From: Alligator mississippiensis
Taxonomy: Eukaryota > Chordata > Crocodylia > Alligatoridae
Reading direction: 5' to 3'
Assembly: GCF_030867095.1 (NCBI RefSeq)
Contig: NC_081831.1
Location: forward strand, 49,165,319 to 49,229,318
Length of the DNA: 64,000 nucleotides
Below, one piece after another: positions 43,516 through 56,300 of the stretch. Every line of letters begins with the position of its first letter. Position 1 is the first letter of the stretch. The position numbers and the translations under genes are program-made. The notes beneath the pieces were generated by a model. That model worked only from the letters and a program-made list of their open reading frames with translations. It was not told the DNA's origin and made no database searches.

Positions 43516-45540
43516 CAATTTAAAGTGGCATACAAATTATTGAGAAGGGAACAAACTGCATTTCAAGAATTTACATCTTTCAAAAAGTATATTACAGATG
43601 TTAACAAACTGATCACCAACAGCTGACAGACTGAACATATAAAAATAGTAAGCTCCTGGTTACTACAAACTTGCAAAAGAAAGGAGATACAGAAATATAT
43701 TCTATATTGAGTTCAGTGGTATTTAATCCTTGTTAAGAGTCTAATTACTCTAAGGTGCGAGTCAGTGACTTGTATCAATAACACAAGATGCAACTTTTTG
43801 TTATCTGTTGCCATTAAGAGATGTTGTAACACTCTTGAGTTATCCATAGCCTGGTAATCAAAGATGTGTCCTATAGTAATGTGTTTATGAAGCTTCTCAA
43901 ATACAGATAAGAGTATCCTGACAGCTGGTATCTTACTTAGCTCCATTACCAGCTAAACAGTTAACTGATAGATGAAAGTGTTTAATTAAAAATAATTGAA
44001 AAATATGCGATATAATTGTTTCCAGTGATTTTCTTACATAGCTCTAAGCCTCTTGATTTTATGTACCAGAAGCTGAACCTGAACCTGTCTTCAAATGATC
44101 TGTTTAATAATGTTTCCTGGTTGTGAATTCCACAAGTTACTTGTTTGCTGCATGGAACTGCATTCAGTGTATTTACTGAAATAACACTGCTAAACACTTC
44201 AGTCGTTTTGACAGCCTTCTAAATATCACTTGCCATTTCTATCATAACAGAAAAGCAACATCTTTATCCATAAAATGTGATGATACACGTTAAATGCAGC
44301 CTTTCCTAAGTTTTCATGTTCTTGTGGCTTTGTCTTACACAGTACATGCTGCGGTGAACCAATGTTATGATCAAATTTGTCCTTGTTTTCATTGCCTCAC
44401 TATAGTTAGATCCTTGGACTCAGGAATAGTCAGCTGTCCACCATATAAGGCATTGTAGATGTGAGGGTAGGGTGGCATTTTAGAGATTAACTGGTAGAGT
44501 TGGGTTAGTGAGGAGCTAGCAGAAGCAAAGCAACATGTATTATTCTTATGGGTCTCTCTCTGTCTCCCAGCAAGCTTTTAGGGGATCACATTTTCAGGAG
44601 AATAAATCTAATAATCTCTTTCCCTCTGAAAAAAAGAGTTTTTGTCACATTCATCCCTGGATATGCCCTTCTTCCTCTAATAATCTCAGATGCATCATGT
44701 ACAGGGCTCCTTCTGGAGATTGTTGTAATTCTTGATGCAATAAAGTGACATGGTAAAAATATTAAGAAGTTGTAAACTCTAAGTAGCTTATCATATTGAT
44801 TTGAAGACAAAGTCAAAATACTTACCTCCAAGCTTTAGACTGAGAGAGTCAGCAGATTTGGTTTGTTTGAATAAACATGGCCTCAGACAAATCCTTATTC
44901 CATACACACATGATCAGTCACACAAAGGGTAATGTTTTATAACTAAATGCAAAGACCTCTTTAAAGCTCAGTAACACTTAATAGGAAACTCACATAAGTA
45001 AACAGGTGCTGAAGAGCCTCAACATCTAAACTGAAAGAAATTCAGTATGACACTTGTTCACTGAGACAATTACATAATTCACTTTGCATACTTGAGACAA
45101 GTATATTTACAAGGATGAATTAATCCATAACACCTGTCCCAAAACTTGCTTGAGATACTGGCTTACTCTTAGAGTGTATTACAGTTAAATTACCTTAAAA
45201 CTGCTTTATTTCATTTCCCTCTTCTCTCAAACACAGGCTATATTATCTTAATTATGATAGCTTATCAAACTTATTTTTCTTTGGAGATCATATTGAATAG
45301 TTTCATTTCTCATCTGCAAAATAACTAGGGATTAGTTCTTAGTCCTGCAGCTGTAGTACAAATGCTTTGACTTCAATAACACTAGAATGTGTAAGATATA
45401 AAAAATCATATATGTTAAGCAAATCACGGTAACATCTTGAAAAAAAGACAAATATAGTATTTACTTTTTATGCTGTATAAAGTGTTTTCAGGGTAAACAA
45501 TCTCTGAGTTTTGTCTTGAGGATTGTTTACAGACATACCA
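43516..45540. other. Noncoding sequence, nothing recognised
   Basis: About 2 kb of AT-rich DNA. Overlapping frames near 44535-44831 occur on both strands and show no domain. Confidence 0.5.
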
Positions 45541-45544
45541 TACC

Positions 45545-45634
45545 CTTGAAAACTGATACAAATTTAGTACCTGGGGGCTGGATTAGATGATCTGATGAGG
45601 TCCCTTCCAACCTCAATTTTCTATGATTCTATGT
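45545..45634 (+). mobile_element. CR1 LINE 3' tail fragment
   Basis: Contains the CR1 3' UTR hallmark 'GGGGGCTGGATTAGATGATC', then 'GAGGTCCCTTCCAACCTCA', ending in TATGATTCTATG octamers. Extreme 5' truncation to about 90 bp is typical of CR1 insertions. Confidence 0.9.
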
Positions 45635-46113
45635 TGTATAAGCATAGGTAAAAGTGCTACACAAAGCCATTCAGAGTACAGGAAATTCTGTTGAGCCAGG
45701 ACCAGTCCTTAGCCTCCCTTCCTGCTTCCTGCATCCCACTGTGAACCTGAGGGATTCTCTATTCTCACCTGCCTAATCTAACAGGTCCCTTGTGGAAAGA
45801 AAAGATTAGATCTAAAGTTGGGGAAGTAAGATGGAAGATGGAGAACTGTACTTTAAACTGTGCTCTAGGGTCTATGAAATGGAAGGAGGCAATGGGTAAA
45901 CCATAGATACATAAATTCCATTTTTTTAAGTGGATTAACTTTAATTTTAATCCAGTGCACTGACTTTCCCTGGGCATAACATTCTTAAATCAATTAGATG
46001 TTTTTGAAATTTTTTCTTCAGAGTTTGTGTCAGGGTGTAGAGTGGAGAGTTTATTATCATGCTGGAATTCACAGTGCAATTTTCAGGAGTTGCTGCATAA
46101 TCTAGTTTTTATA
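45635..46113. other. Noncoding sequence, nothing recognised
   Basis: AT-rich DNA between a CR1 tail and a hAT-type element. Confidence 0.45.
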
Positions 46114-46121
46114 ATAGATGG

Positions 46122-46882
46122 TAGGGGTGTGTGAACTGGGCCCTATTCAATTTGGATTCAGATTTGGCCTGAATCAGGGACAGTGATTTGATTTGTTAAT
46201 TCAGATCACTGTCCCTGATTTGATTCAGCTAAATCCAAATCTGAAGATTTGATGCTGATTCAGAGAATCAGTGATTTGGATATAGACACAGCCTTAAAGG
46301 TTTTTTCTACATACCTTGAGGTAGCAGGCACAGGTCATGAACGCTGAAATGCTGGGGCACATGGAGAATCCCACAGGAGTGAGGGGGGCCCTCTGCATGC
46401 TCGTCGGTGAATCCAGAAGTGGAGTGACTTGGTGATAAGCCAAAGTGGGAACTTGTCCCCTCCCCCCCCCCCGACCCTAGGAGGCGCCAGTCGCCGAGCT
46501 GTGGGCAGCACAAGGGACCCCCCTGCATGCTCCCTAGTGGACCCAGAAATAGATGGGAAGTGCTTCAGGTCCACTTCCAGGTCTGCTGCCAAGTGCACTG
46601 AGGAGCCCCCCATGCTTCTGTGGAACACTCTATGTATCCCAGCATTGCAGCACTCATGAGCCACCTGCTGCCTAGAGGTATGTAGAAAAAAACATTTAAA
46701 GCTGTGTCCATGTCTGAATCACCAAATCTTTCCAAATCTCTCCAAATTGATTTGTAGGGTTCCAATTCGATTCAGACAGATTGAAGGGTCCTCTGATTCA
46801 ATTTGGATTAGAAGATTCAGCCACCAAAGCAGACCGAATCTCCACCAAATCAAATCAGGGACCGAAGCTTCACACCACCCTA
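46122..46882. mobile_element. hAT-type fold-back element, family 1, copy 3
   Basis: Starts TAGGGGTGTGTGAACTGGGC and ends ...GAAGCTTCACACCACCCTA, in the same orientation as copy 2. The flanks ATAGATGG and TTGGATAG are only weakly alike (five of eight), so the duplication has decayed. The characteristic 'CTACATACCT' and 'AGGTATGTAG' blocks flank a GC-rich core with a poly-C run. Confidence 0.75.
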
Positions 46883-46904
46883 TTGGATAGCACCTTCCTC
46901 ACCC

Positions 46905-47205
46905 AGACAAATCAACATTAACTCTAGAGCAATTGATGTAAGGGCTTTTTTACTCAGGGTGATTAATTGATATAGCTGTAGTGATATAATTATACCACTG
47001 TAGCTATGCTGGTATAACTCCCCATGTGAACATTCTCTTTTGAGATTTAGAGGGCTTTTTTTTGTTTGGTTTAGCTTGAATCACCTCCAAAGAGATATAA
47101 ATTAATCCAAAAAAGCACTCTAAATCCCAGAAGAATGTCTACATGGGGAGTTATATCACTATAGCTTTGATAGTAAATTTTCCCATGTAGACAAGGCCTA
47201 AGTAA
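46905..47205. mobile_element. Hairpin-forming MITE
   Basis: Two arms of about 45 bp face each other: 'TATAACTCCCCATGTGAACA' at about 47013 and, inverted, 'ATGTCTACATGGGGAGTTAT' ending about 47155, both continuing into an 'AGAGGGCTTTTTT' block and its complement. The right outer end 'CCCATGTAGACAAGGCCTAA' (47180-47200) resembles known Tc1/mariner- or hAT-like MITE termini. The left outer end is not clear. Confidence 0.6.
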
Positions 47206-47209
47206 TGCT

Positions 47210-48440
47210 TCAGCTGATGTTACAGCTTGGAGTATGGTTTTTTTTAGACAAGTTCCTACTGATTATTGTTCCCATTTACTTCAGTAAGAGCTATGGGTAT
47301 TCAGTGTTTTGGAACCAAGGGCCCTAGTGTAATGAGATATTTGTTAAACTGTGTTATTGGGTATCCTCATTTAATTGGAAAATGGATTATTTGGGGGGTT
47401 AAGGTACACCACAGATCAGTGCCTTCTGTCAGTATCTGCCCTGACAGAACACGTATTGCAGACTGTAGAATCTTGGAAAATATGCCTGCGACCATAATAT
47501 GTTGCAGTCCAAAACCCCAGTCATTAAGACAATGCACTCTAATATAATACAGATTGTGCTACATGATTTGTTTAGGAGGACATTCATTTACTGTAAAGTT
47601 CATTGATTTATTATGAGAAGCTGACAAAAAGTCCTAACCATGAATTAAAGGTCAAGTCTGTATTGAGGTACACTGTGTACACTCCATTTGTTGACACTGG
47701 TTGAATATTGTTACCATGATATATTCTATACAGGAAATCATTTTGCAATATCTTTTGTGGAAAAAAAAGCCTTTTAAAAGTAAATTATTTGTGCAGGATG
47801 GTACCATCAAGTGTTTTTAGTGAGAGATTCTGGGGAAGTTGCTGCACATTTCTGCTCATTTACTTTAGTTCTTGAAATCCTCTGTCAAGGAAAGAGCAGT
47901 CTTTTTCTGACAGGAATAAGATATACATGAAGAAAAAGAGCAAAAATAAAAGCGGAGAGTTCAGAAAGTTCAGCTTAACTCACTAGCTGAACCTTTCACA
48001 AACAGCTCTTTGTATCAGTCACATTTCTAAGAATTGCTTTCAGTTGTCATTGACTTGTCATTGATTTCTTACTGATTTCTTTCTCTCATTAATTTTACAG
48101 CCCTGGATTTACTTTTTCATTATGCAGAGAGTATCTCCACAAATTAGAGTTCCTAACCTCCTGTTAGAACTATTAAAGCTTGGAGACAGTCTAGTTTTCT
48201 ACTAAGCACTTTAATGGCACTCATTTGATTATAGGTTTTGAGAAAACAGAATTATTTGTGGATGTGAAATAAAACTACAGTTTTAATAATCAGACTTTAA
48301 AAAATGTGTATTTTCACATTAAATGCATTTTTTTTATCTGTAAATGCTCAAATGGGCCTCATCATCTAATTTGCTTATCTTTGCCAATTAAAGAAGAGAG
48401 GTAAGGCTTTGTTTTTTGTTTTTTGGGGGTTTTTTATTCA
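47210..48440. other. Noncoding sequence, nothing recognised
   Basis: AT-rich DNA with poly-T runs near 48330-48470. The one frame, 47266-47547, lacks features. Confidence 0.45.
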
Positions 48441-48523
48441 TTTTGGCCTTTGGGTTGTTTTTTTTTTTTTTGGTAATGTCTTCTTATTGAACAAACTGTT
48501 TAGTTGGGAAAGACATTAGACAG

Positions 48524-48552
48524 GCTTGTGGGCACACAGTGTCCTTCTTCAG
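48524..48552 (-). ncRNA. Antisense hammerhead-like core in PLE arm (48.5 kb)
   Basis: On the minus strand: CTGAAGA (plus 48546-48552; fits CTGANGA), a six-pair stem GGACAC-TGT-GTGCCC with one mismatch, then ACAAGC where GAAAGC is expected. The core is intact on one side and altered by two bases on the other. Confidence 0.5.
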
Positions 48553-48669
48553 GTCTAGGAAGGAAGCAGATACAGACTAAGCTAAATGCCAGGTCAAATA
48601 ATGACTTTTATTTAAACCCATTATGCAAATGAAAATAACAGAAGAGCAAAATTATCAACAAAAGCCTGG

Positions 48670-48945
48670 ACCACAACAACCTCACTCCCTCAGAGAGAAA
48701 AGCCATCCAGCCCCAAAGATCCAACAACAAAATAGTAACCAAACCAGCAGACAAAGGTGAAGCTATACAGTCATCCTCAACCATCAAGCCTACATCAACC
48801 AAGCCAAAAAACAACTCTGACAGCAAATACTATAAAGAACTTGGGAAGGACCCCACACCAGCATTCACTTTGGAATTGGAAAATATTATCAAATCATTCT
48901 CACAGGAACTTGTTGTGCTCCCAAAGATTCACAAACAAGATATCT
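48670..48945 (+). pseudogene. PLE polyprotein remnant, N-terminal part to start of reverse transcriptase
   Basis: Reading the plus strand gives 'NLTPSERKAIQ', then 'NNKIVTKPADKGEAIQSSS' (the conserved KPADKG block preceding the PLE reverse transcriptase), then 'SKYYKELGKDPTPAF' and 'LVVLPKIHKQD', which matches the LPKIHK motif that opens the reverse-transcriptase fold. The frame is open over about 90 codons. It stops because a CR1 3' tail inserted immediately after the motif. About half of the region between 'DPTPAF' and 'LPKIHK' appears deleted. It is inactive. Confidence 0.75.
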
Positions 48946-49169
48946 CTTGTAGACTTGTTGTTATGTCTAAGGGTAGCAAAGCACTGGAACAGGTTGCCCA
49001 GAGACATTGTGGAATCTCCATCCTTGGAGGTTTTTAAGATCCAGCTAGATGAACCTTTGCCTGGGATGGTATCATTGGGGATGGTCCTGCTTTGAGAAGG
49101 GGGTTGGACTAGATGACCTCCTGAAGTCCCTTCCAACCCTAATTTTCTATAATTCTATGATTCTATTAC
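48946..49169 (+). mobile_element. CR1 LINE 3' tail inside the PLE
   Basis: The end of CR1 ORF2 ('KALEQVAQRHCGISILGGF') is followed by the 3' UTR 'GGGTTGGACTAGATGACCTC' and 'AAGTCCCTTCCAACCCTA', with 'TATGATTC' octamers at the end. About 220 bp remain. Confidence 0.9.
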
Positions 49170-49770
49170 TTCCACCACAGGTTTAAAAACCATCAATCCC
49201 TTGACAAAACTTTCTCTGAAATACTTCTAGATACTAGAACAGTATATTAAAAACCACTCTAATTCAAAAAAGCCACAAACCACCATACATATATCCACAA
49301 GACCAGCAATCATCCTAAACACACCAAAAAATCTGTAACCTAACCTCAGACCCTCAGATACCACTACATCTGCTCTGAAGAGAACATTCATGATGCCCAC
49401 TGGGCTAGCCTAAAATCTGCCTTTAGACAAAAACACTCCAGTAGCAAAATAGGCCACATCTTTGAAGGATATGGCTACCGAAATACCTCACTTTAACCTA
49501 CTACAATACAAAATCATATGTCCCTGTAACCACATACCCCTGGTGGTCCCCTATCATCACACTGTAACCAATTAGAATAATCATCAAACTACAGCCTAAG
49601 ATCAACAAAGATCAGACTGTGAGAGAAATATTCCCAGGTCTGGCTTTCAGACAATGCCCCACATCCACCCAACCTTGCCCAAATCATCAGTAGAAGTAAA
49701 CTCTCCACTGCTCAGCAAACATCAAAGGGGACACACCTGTACATGTTCATTAATACACAGTGCCTTCTTG

Positions 49771-50397
49771 CAAAAGTAAGTAGTAAACAGTTTTCCAGGG
49801 TGGAAAGAGAGAACTTAAATTCAGCTGATAAATTTCTAGTGGAATGAGTAGCGTTATAATTAATGAGAAGTAATTAATACAAAAGCAGAACAACCAAAGC
49901 AAAATCCCATGGTTCATTAAATCAAACACTGACTAGAAATGCAATGAGAACAAGTTTCAGGATAATTTTATATTGCAAATAAATCTTAAATGAAAGGCAA
50001 AGTCATGAAATGTCTTTTAAAAACAAAGGAGTCACAGACAGCAACAGGTTTCAGTAAAAGATAAATCCAGCAAACTACTGATTTCAACTTTCTGGGCATG
50101 GACACTTGGAATGGTTTGAAAAAATAAAGAGGGGGGCAGACCTGTTGCTTGGAAGCAAACAGACACTGTTACATTTTAACAGTTATATATGCACAAGCCT
50201 GGAGCAGAAGCCCTGGATGAAACAGAGTTGCCATCAGAGCTATTTTGCTATATTTGTATAATTTCCAACCTCTGCACAGGTAACCATTAGAATGTAACAG
50301 CTCCCTCTCCCCTTTTGACATTGCTCCAAATATACATTTGTCCATACTCTATGAAGCTTTATCCTCACTAGGGATTACTGCTGTAGCTGCACTGTAT
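49771..50397. other. Noncoding sequence, nothing recognised
   Basis: AT-rich DNA between the PLE fragment and a MITE. Confidence 0.45.
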
Positions 50398-50828
50398 AAA
50401 TCTATAGTATACATAAGCCTGACACTGATGCAATATAATGTGATCCTATACTGTTTTGTGAAGTGAGCATAGGCTGTGAAGTGAGCACTGGGTGGAACGA
50501 GCAGGGAGGTTGTTCCAATGCACTGTAATTAATTGAGTCTGCTGGAGTGCAGCAATTACCAGAGTCCAGCAGCTTCCCATGTCTCATGTTTCAGTGTCCC
50601 CATGTTTCAAAATGGCAGTGCGAGAGCTTTATCTAAAGCTCATTGAACGTTTGACGAGCTTTAGATAAGCTGTATCACCATTTTGAAGCACAGGGACAGT
50701 GATACACAAGATGTTCTGGGTACCTTAATTAGAGTAGTTCTTGGCAACACTTAATTTTAAATTTAATTAAAGCACCCCCTCCCACACACACACACACACA
50801 CACTCCCAGAGCACATTTATAAATGCCC
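50398..50828 (-). mobile_element. Harbinger-like MITE, relative of 36796, reverse orientation
   Basis: Read from the right end on the minus strand it begins GGGCATTTATAAATGTGCTC, then follows the same order of blocks as the 36796 element: a G-rich stretch, 'CTTTAATTAA', 'AAATGG', 'AAAGCTC', and 'CTCCAGCAGACTC'. Near 50625-50675 'AGCTTTATCTAAAGCTC' faces its complement around 'CGTTTGAC'. A (CA)n run sits in the right arm at about 50783-50803. The left end is eroded. Confidence 0.6.
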
Positions 50829-52770
50829 AATAAGACCAGACTCAAGTACTTTTAGTAGAAAACTAAAGAATTGCCACCTATTCAAGTATTGCAACTTACC
50901 CTGGCTAGTTCTGCTTAATGAAGAACTAAGAACAAATTTTTTGTGCACGCTTTGATATTTTCAAGTTCAACTCAGTTTCTCAAATACAACTGTGCTAGTT
51001 TTTAAAACTAAAGTGTACATGAGCCTGAGGCTCAGGCTAAAAGTCTTCCCTGCACTAGCTCCAGGACAGGGATAACAATGAAAGCAACCCTGGGGAAAGT
51101 GAGGAAGGCATAATTTGGGATTAGGCCAGATAATTGCTTTTTTACTTAAGGCTCCATGGCTCTATCTCATAAAAGAGAGAGCCAGCTTCTTGGAGAAAGT
51201 GAATTGCTTTTATATCCTGGAAAAAATTAAATTTCATAATTATTCTCCTCCACTCTCTCTTCTTAGTAAGTTCACATTCTGTTTGGTGACTCCTTTCCCT
51301 GTCTAGGTACAATCTCTCCCCCTGTCACCTGAGCATATGAAAGTGTTTCTTTTTTTTGTGAAACTGTAAACTTAATCAGCCAAAAATGTTTAATCACTTT
51401 TGAAGGAACTTACTTGTCATTTTATGAATCATTCTTCCACCTTCTCCTGTTCTCAGACACCAGCATAAACTCTCCAATCTCTACTTTTCTGAATCTAAAT
51501 GTTGAATACTGTGCACTGATCATGGAAATGAGATTCAGATAGTTAAAATATGTTGCAGTAAGAAAAATGAACACTCTTACCTTTAGCTCTGCATCTCTGC
51601 TCCAGTGCACAACTGCTTTTATAACAAGATTTTCATTGGCTAAAACTGGTTTTTGCCTCTGGCAAGAATTTTCAAAAGTATCTCTTTGGAAAACTGGCAA
51701 AAAAGTCAACCTTAAGTTGCTTTACTTTGCATGCTAAACACAGAGGACAAAAGTAACTGATTGAAGTTGACTAGTGTTCACTGTTTCATGTGCTACATGT
51801 TAACTAATAACAGGAAAGTACTCCATGCTTTTACAGACACCCCAGCTCTTTATTGAAAGCTAGTTTTCTTGTCGTGTGTATAAAGACTAACTTACTTGAT
51901 GCCTCCAATACACATTTTTTTTGTATTTTGCAGCACCGTCTTTTCACCCCTTTGAAGTCTTTCACGCAGTTGCAGCTAATGCCTATAAAAGTAACAGCAG
52001 CACAATATAGCCCAATACAGTTGGTCATCTATAATAAACTGTGTGATTTATATAATTTATCGGACCAAATTCATCACAATACAAAATGGACCGTTTTGTT
52101 CTATCATTTTACTGTTGTACTTAGTGTATTTTTCTGTTTAGGTCAATACTAACAACAATGGTTGATATTAGGAAATCAGGTTATCATTTTTAAAGAGAAA
52201 TCTTTTCCCATGAAAATGCAGCTTTTGTACTATGTCAAGTATTAGGGAAAAAAATGGTGTGGCAAGACGGGAGAGTATCAAATGAAAATGTTTACCACAG
52301 ACAGCAAAGCTGGTATCAAAGGAAGATTTTAGGACTGTTTTCACTGTAAAAATAGTCATCACTCTAGGCCTTCTTGATTTATATGAACTAAAAATTGTTT
52401 TTCTGTATCAATTTGAAACAATATCTTTTTCATGTAATGTCACTCTGTTTTTGAATGAAAACAAAAATAGCTTTTTAAATTTGAAAAAAAATTAAATAAT
52501 TTCAGAATGTTGGATTGAAGTGAAAGTTTATTTTTTGAAAATATTGATGAAAAAAAATCAAGAATGTTTGATGGATTTTTTTATAAGCCTTTTATTCAAA
52601 ACTTCTTATGAGAAAGTATGTTTAATTTCTGATCAGTTCAGTCTCACTGATTCAGAGATGATGCCAAGAATGTATCAAGAGGTATAGGAGGCAAGATGTG
52701 GATGCAGAAGTGTTCTAATTAAACTCCCAAAGCCTGCTCTTCTACTGCCTTGCTTTTTATGCTGTCACAC
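50829..52770. other. Noncoding sequence, nothing recognised
   Basis: About 1.9 kb of AT-rich DNA. Open frames such as 51422-51709 (minus) and 51853-52152 (plus) have no family features. Confidence 0.45.
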
Positions 52771-52771
52771 G

Positions 52772-53349
52772 GGGCCCCTCTACATGTGCAGTTAAAGGCA
52801 CAATGGGATCCAATACACAAGTCACACAATCATGCCTTCTTTCATGCCACATATGGGTTCATTCCCATGAGTGCGCAAATGCATTTTCCTTGGGACAAAC
52901 AGCAGTGGTACATAGTTGTACCACTGTTACTTGTCCCAGGGGAATGTTCCTGCATACATGCTTAATCAGCACATGCTCTGGTGTGCAGCAAGTTGCCCTG
53001 GGTGGATAAGGAAGGATAGCCCCAACAGCTTTACCTGGGGTTCTGGGGGCCTTTTGGGGCTGTAGCAGTGACAATCTGTGCACACGGAGCCTGGCCAGAA
53101 GCTGGAGTATGGCTCTGGCCAGCCAGGCTCCAGTTTTGGGTGGTGCTTGCTGCAGCCATGTGCACTGCCCTGCTTTTGTTAAGTGTTATTTTTTGTAGAT
53201 ACCGGGATTTCCTGGTATCTAATTTTGGCCCTGTGCTACAAATATGCAGCGCAGAAAACCATTTCACGTATGCCGTGTGGATTTTGCAGCACCTCAAAAG
53301 CCTTTGAGGCACCACAAAGCACACATTCCTGTTCATGGGGATGCAGCCC
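52772..53349. mobile_element. Possible MITE with strong internal hairpins
   Basis: The left end GGGGCCCCTCTACATGTGCAG and inward-reading right end GGGCTGCATCCCCATGAACAG are partly alike. Inside, 'TTGGGACAA' with 'CAGTGGTAC' faces 'GTACCACTG' with 'TTGTCCCAG' (about 52889-52941), and 'GATACCGGGA' faces 'TCCTGGTATC' (about 53198-53218). No target duplication was found. Confidence 0.4.
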
Positions 53350-56300
53350 ATGAATTCAACATAAGATATATGCCTTATTCCCAGTACAGGGGAGCCCAGG
53401 ATGACTATACTGGGCCTCCCCCCTCACCAGTGAATAACAAGCTCCTTCAGCTTTGGGACTTTCAGCCCCCATGGCTGGGAAATCACAAGAGCTGTGGGGG
53501 AACAGGCTACATGTGTAAATTAAAGCTGGATAGAAATCAGCTATAAAGCTATTACACATCTTCAAACAATAACTTCATAGTTGGCTGGACCTTTTTAAGG
53601 TGACATAGTACATTTGCATGAGTAGCCAGTCTAAATTAATTGTGCAGTTAACCAGGTCATATAGATATACATAGATAGGTACAATAGATATAATATGTAG
53701 GAGGGACCTCACAGATGTACAATATGTTACCAAATCAGAATTATTTGTGTTTTCAGTGCATGAAAATAAAGGAATTCTATGTAGTATATAGGGATAATCA
53801 TTGACTTTTTTCTGCCATTTCTTATTCCTAAACCTACTGCCATGTACGTTAAATATGATATAGATTACATGCTATCAGTAGACAATAACAGAATTCTGTG
53901 GTCACTAACTGTGGCATTGATACTTGATGCTGTGACTAAGCTCTGTGACAGAATCATGCTTTGACTTGATAGTACAGAAAGGAAGGGAAAACTAGACATT
54001 AGTGCAAAACTGTCTCTAAGGAGATATTTGTCTCCCCCATAATTTGCCATGAGATGTAAATGACACTTCAAGAAACATTTCCTTTGTGCCTGGAACCTGC
54101 CTATTTGCACTTTCAGATATAGAGGCAGATCACGGAATGTAGTTGCTCTGCAGTGAGCTCAGATCACAGAAGGTTGGGAATAAAAGTCTTCCTTTAAATC
54201 TCACAGTTATATTGTTCTAATTTCATTGCGGTCCTGTGCAAGGCCAGTTACCTTGTGGCATGTTATAGCATTTTGAAGGGTGCTCTAATTTATACAATAA
54301 TGGCCAACAGAGCACTGCTGAGAATTGAGATGTGGAAGGGACATCCTACTCAGGCCCCTTTCCTGTGCTTTGTAGGAGTGCTGTAAGAAACCATGTAATG
54401 GCCCTATGCTACCAGGACTGGAAGGGACCTCCAGAGGTCAATACCTGCAGAGGATGTTCCTGAAAATTGTATTTATTTCAAATAAAACCATGGTTCATTT
54501 AAAACAGCTTTATACATGATACTAAAAATAGTATTAAAAACAAATTGGATATAAAGCAGTAAGAGCATGTATTTGTAAAACAGTATTGTTGCTCAATGTG
54601 AACATTTATAACAGGCATAAGGCTAATATTTTATATATGTGTGTGAGTGCACAGAATATTTCAGAAGTTTTGTTTCTGTTTGTTTTTATTTCTGCTTGTT
54701 TCTGTTATCTTTCTGTTCTGTTGGGAACAGAATGCACAGTACAGGACATTTACTTGTATTCATGCTGGAAAGGAAGTTTTAATTTTAATTTATTCTAAAT
54801 TTCTCCAAGATGCAAATTTGATGCAAACAAATATTTCTTCTCCATTTCTGGTGTTTTGTTATGGATTCAGTGGCATTGTCTTCAGGCTCATTTTAGAAGG
54901 AACTTCAGAGGTTTGTTGATTCACCAAAATACTCACTGTTTGCTCTCTGCTGAATAATAATAGGCAAAGTATTTGGAGGGCAGGGGATTGCTATACTGTT
55001 ATTTAAACAATGAGATTAAGGTAGGCAGTCCTGGCTTTCAAGTGCTTAACCTATCAACAGCCTGTTGCTATCTTATTTCTTTTACATATTTGCATGTAAG
55101 TGTAGATGAACGAGTTCAAACTTACAGTTAGAGACTACTTGAACCAATGCAGGGTAATGTAATTCAAACTGAAGTAAACTGCACTAGTGCAAAAATAGAA
55201 ATTTTCATTGCTGCAACTACCTCACTTTCTAAAAATCCAGGTGTAGACAAGATCTCAGCCATTTGTTTTAGGGACAATTATTTTAGCCACACTGCCTAAA
55301 CTACTATTAAAAAATGAGTGAAAAAGTATATATATATATATATATATATACACCACTATTTGCACAGCATCAGTTCACCATAGCCACAAGTTGGTGCACT
55401 GAAGCTGTGGTATTTTTTCTTGTGTATCAAAACATTTATACTTTCAAGGGGCTTTGCCATAATACTTAGTTGTAATGCACAAACATCTCACCAACCTGCT
55501 CCTCAAATATTTAAAAAAATTATATCAGAAAGCCTCATATTTCATTAGCAAGTTTTTCAAACCTATGGTGTCTTAGTTTCAATTGATTCAAACCTAAATG
55601 GACCCACAGAAATCAAAACTTGAAGTGCTGGCAAGCTTTTGGTTCACTAAATCTGCAGCTTTAGTCTTTGTGCAGTGTGGTACTTTGGCATGATACATTT
55701 TATGGGATCAACATTATAAGTAAAATAATTAAAAGTTGAAATGGACTGTTAAAACAATTGTGTCACCTGGAAGCTGGAAAGGATTTTTTTGTGAACTACA
55801 ATTGCAATAATGGAATTCACAAATGTCCTGCCAAATGCCATGCATTTATTAACGAACTGGAAATTGAAAGCTAGTTTCCAACATAGAACAATACAAAACA
55901 AAACAAATATCCTCCAAGAGTACAAACCAAAAGAGATTTTGATTGTGAACTCTTAACTAAGCAAGGTGGAAAAATGCTATAAAAGCATTATTTTTCTTTT
56001 ACGTTTTGAATACTGACAAACAGTTACTTAAAAAATGAGTTTTACAATCTGAAGGAAACCATAAGCAATCCATAATTGTTGTATAATATCCTTGTAACAT
56101 TAAAGGCACTTTGTGAGGAATGAAATAGCAATTCATTGTTTTAAGCAAAGGAGCAGTGAAAAGATGTCCTCTGGTCCTCTGACAGAAATGCCTTGGCTCT
56201 TTGCAATGAACTTCAAGTTCTTGGCAGGTGTCTGAACCCTGGACCATAGCCAGAAAATTGACATTCCTCTGCAAAAATAAGTTCCTGTTCTTGTTTCCAA

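Larger units (their letters stand above)
48477..49770 (+). mobile_element. Penelope-like element fragment with inverted terminal repeat, broken by CR1
   Basis: It starts with an inverted terminal-repeat arm ('AACTGTTTAGTTGGGAAAGA' then an antisense hammerhead-like core at 48524-48552). A coding remnant follows (48670-48945), then a CR1 tail, then about 600 bp of A/C-rich sequence (49170-49770) with the same look as PLE-derived coding DNA. I could not find the other end or a target duplication. Confidence 0.65.

Noticed and set aside
54411..54447. CR1 3' UTR fragment
   Set aside because: One short block matches, but the octamer tail and the second hallmark block are missing, so I mention it only in the interval description.
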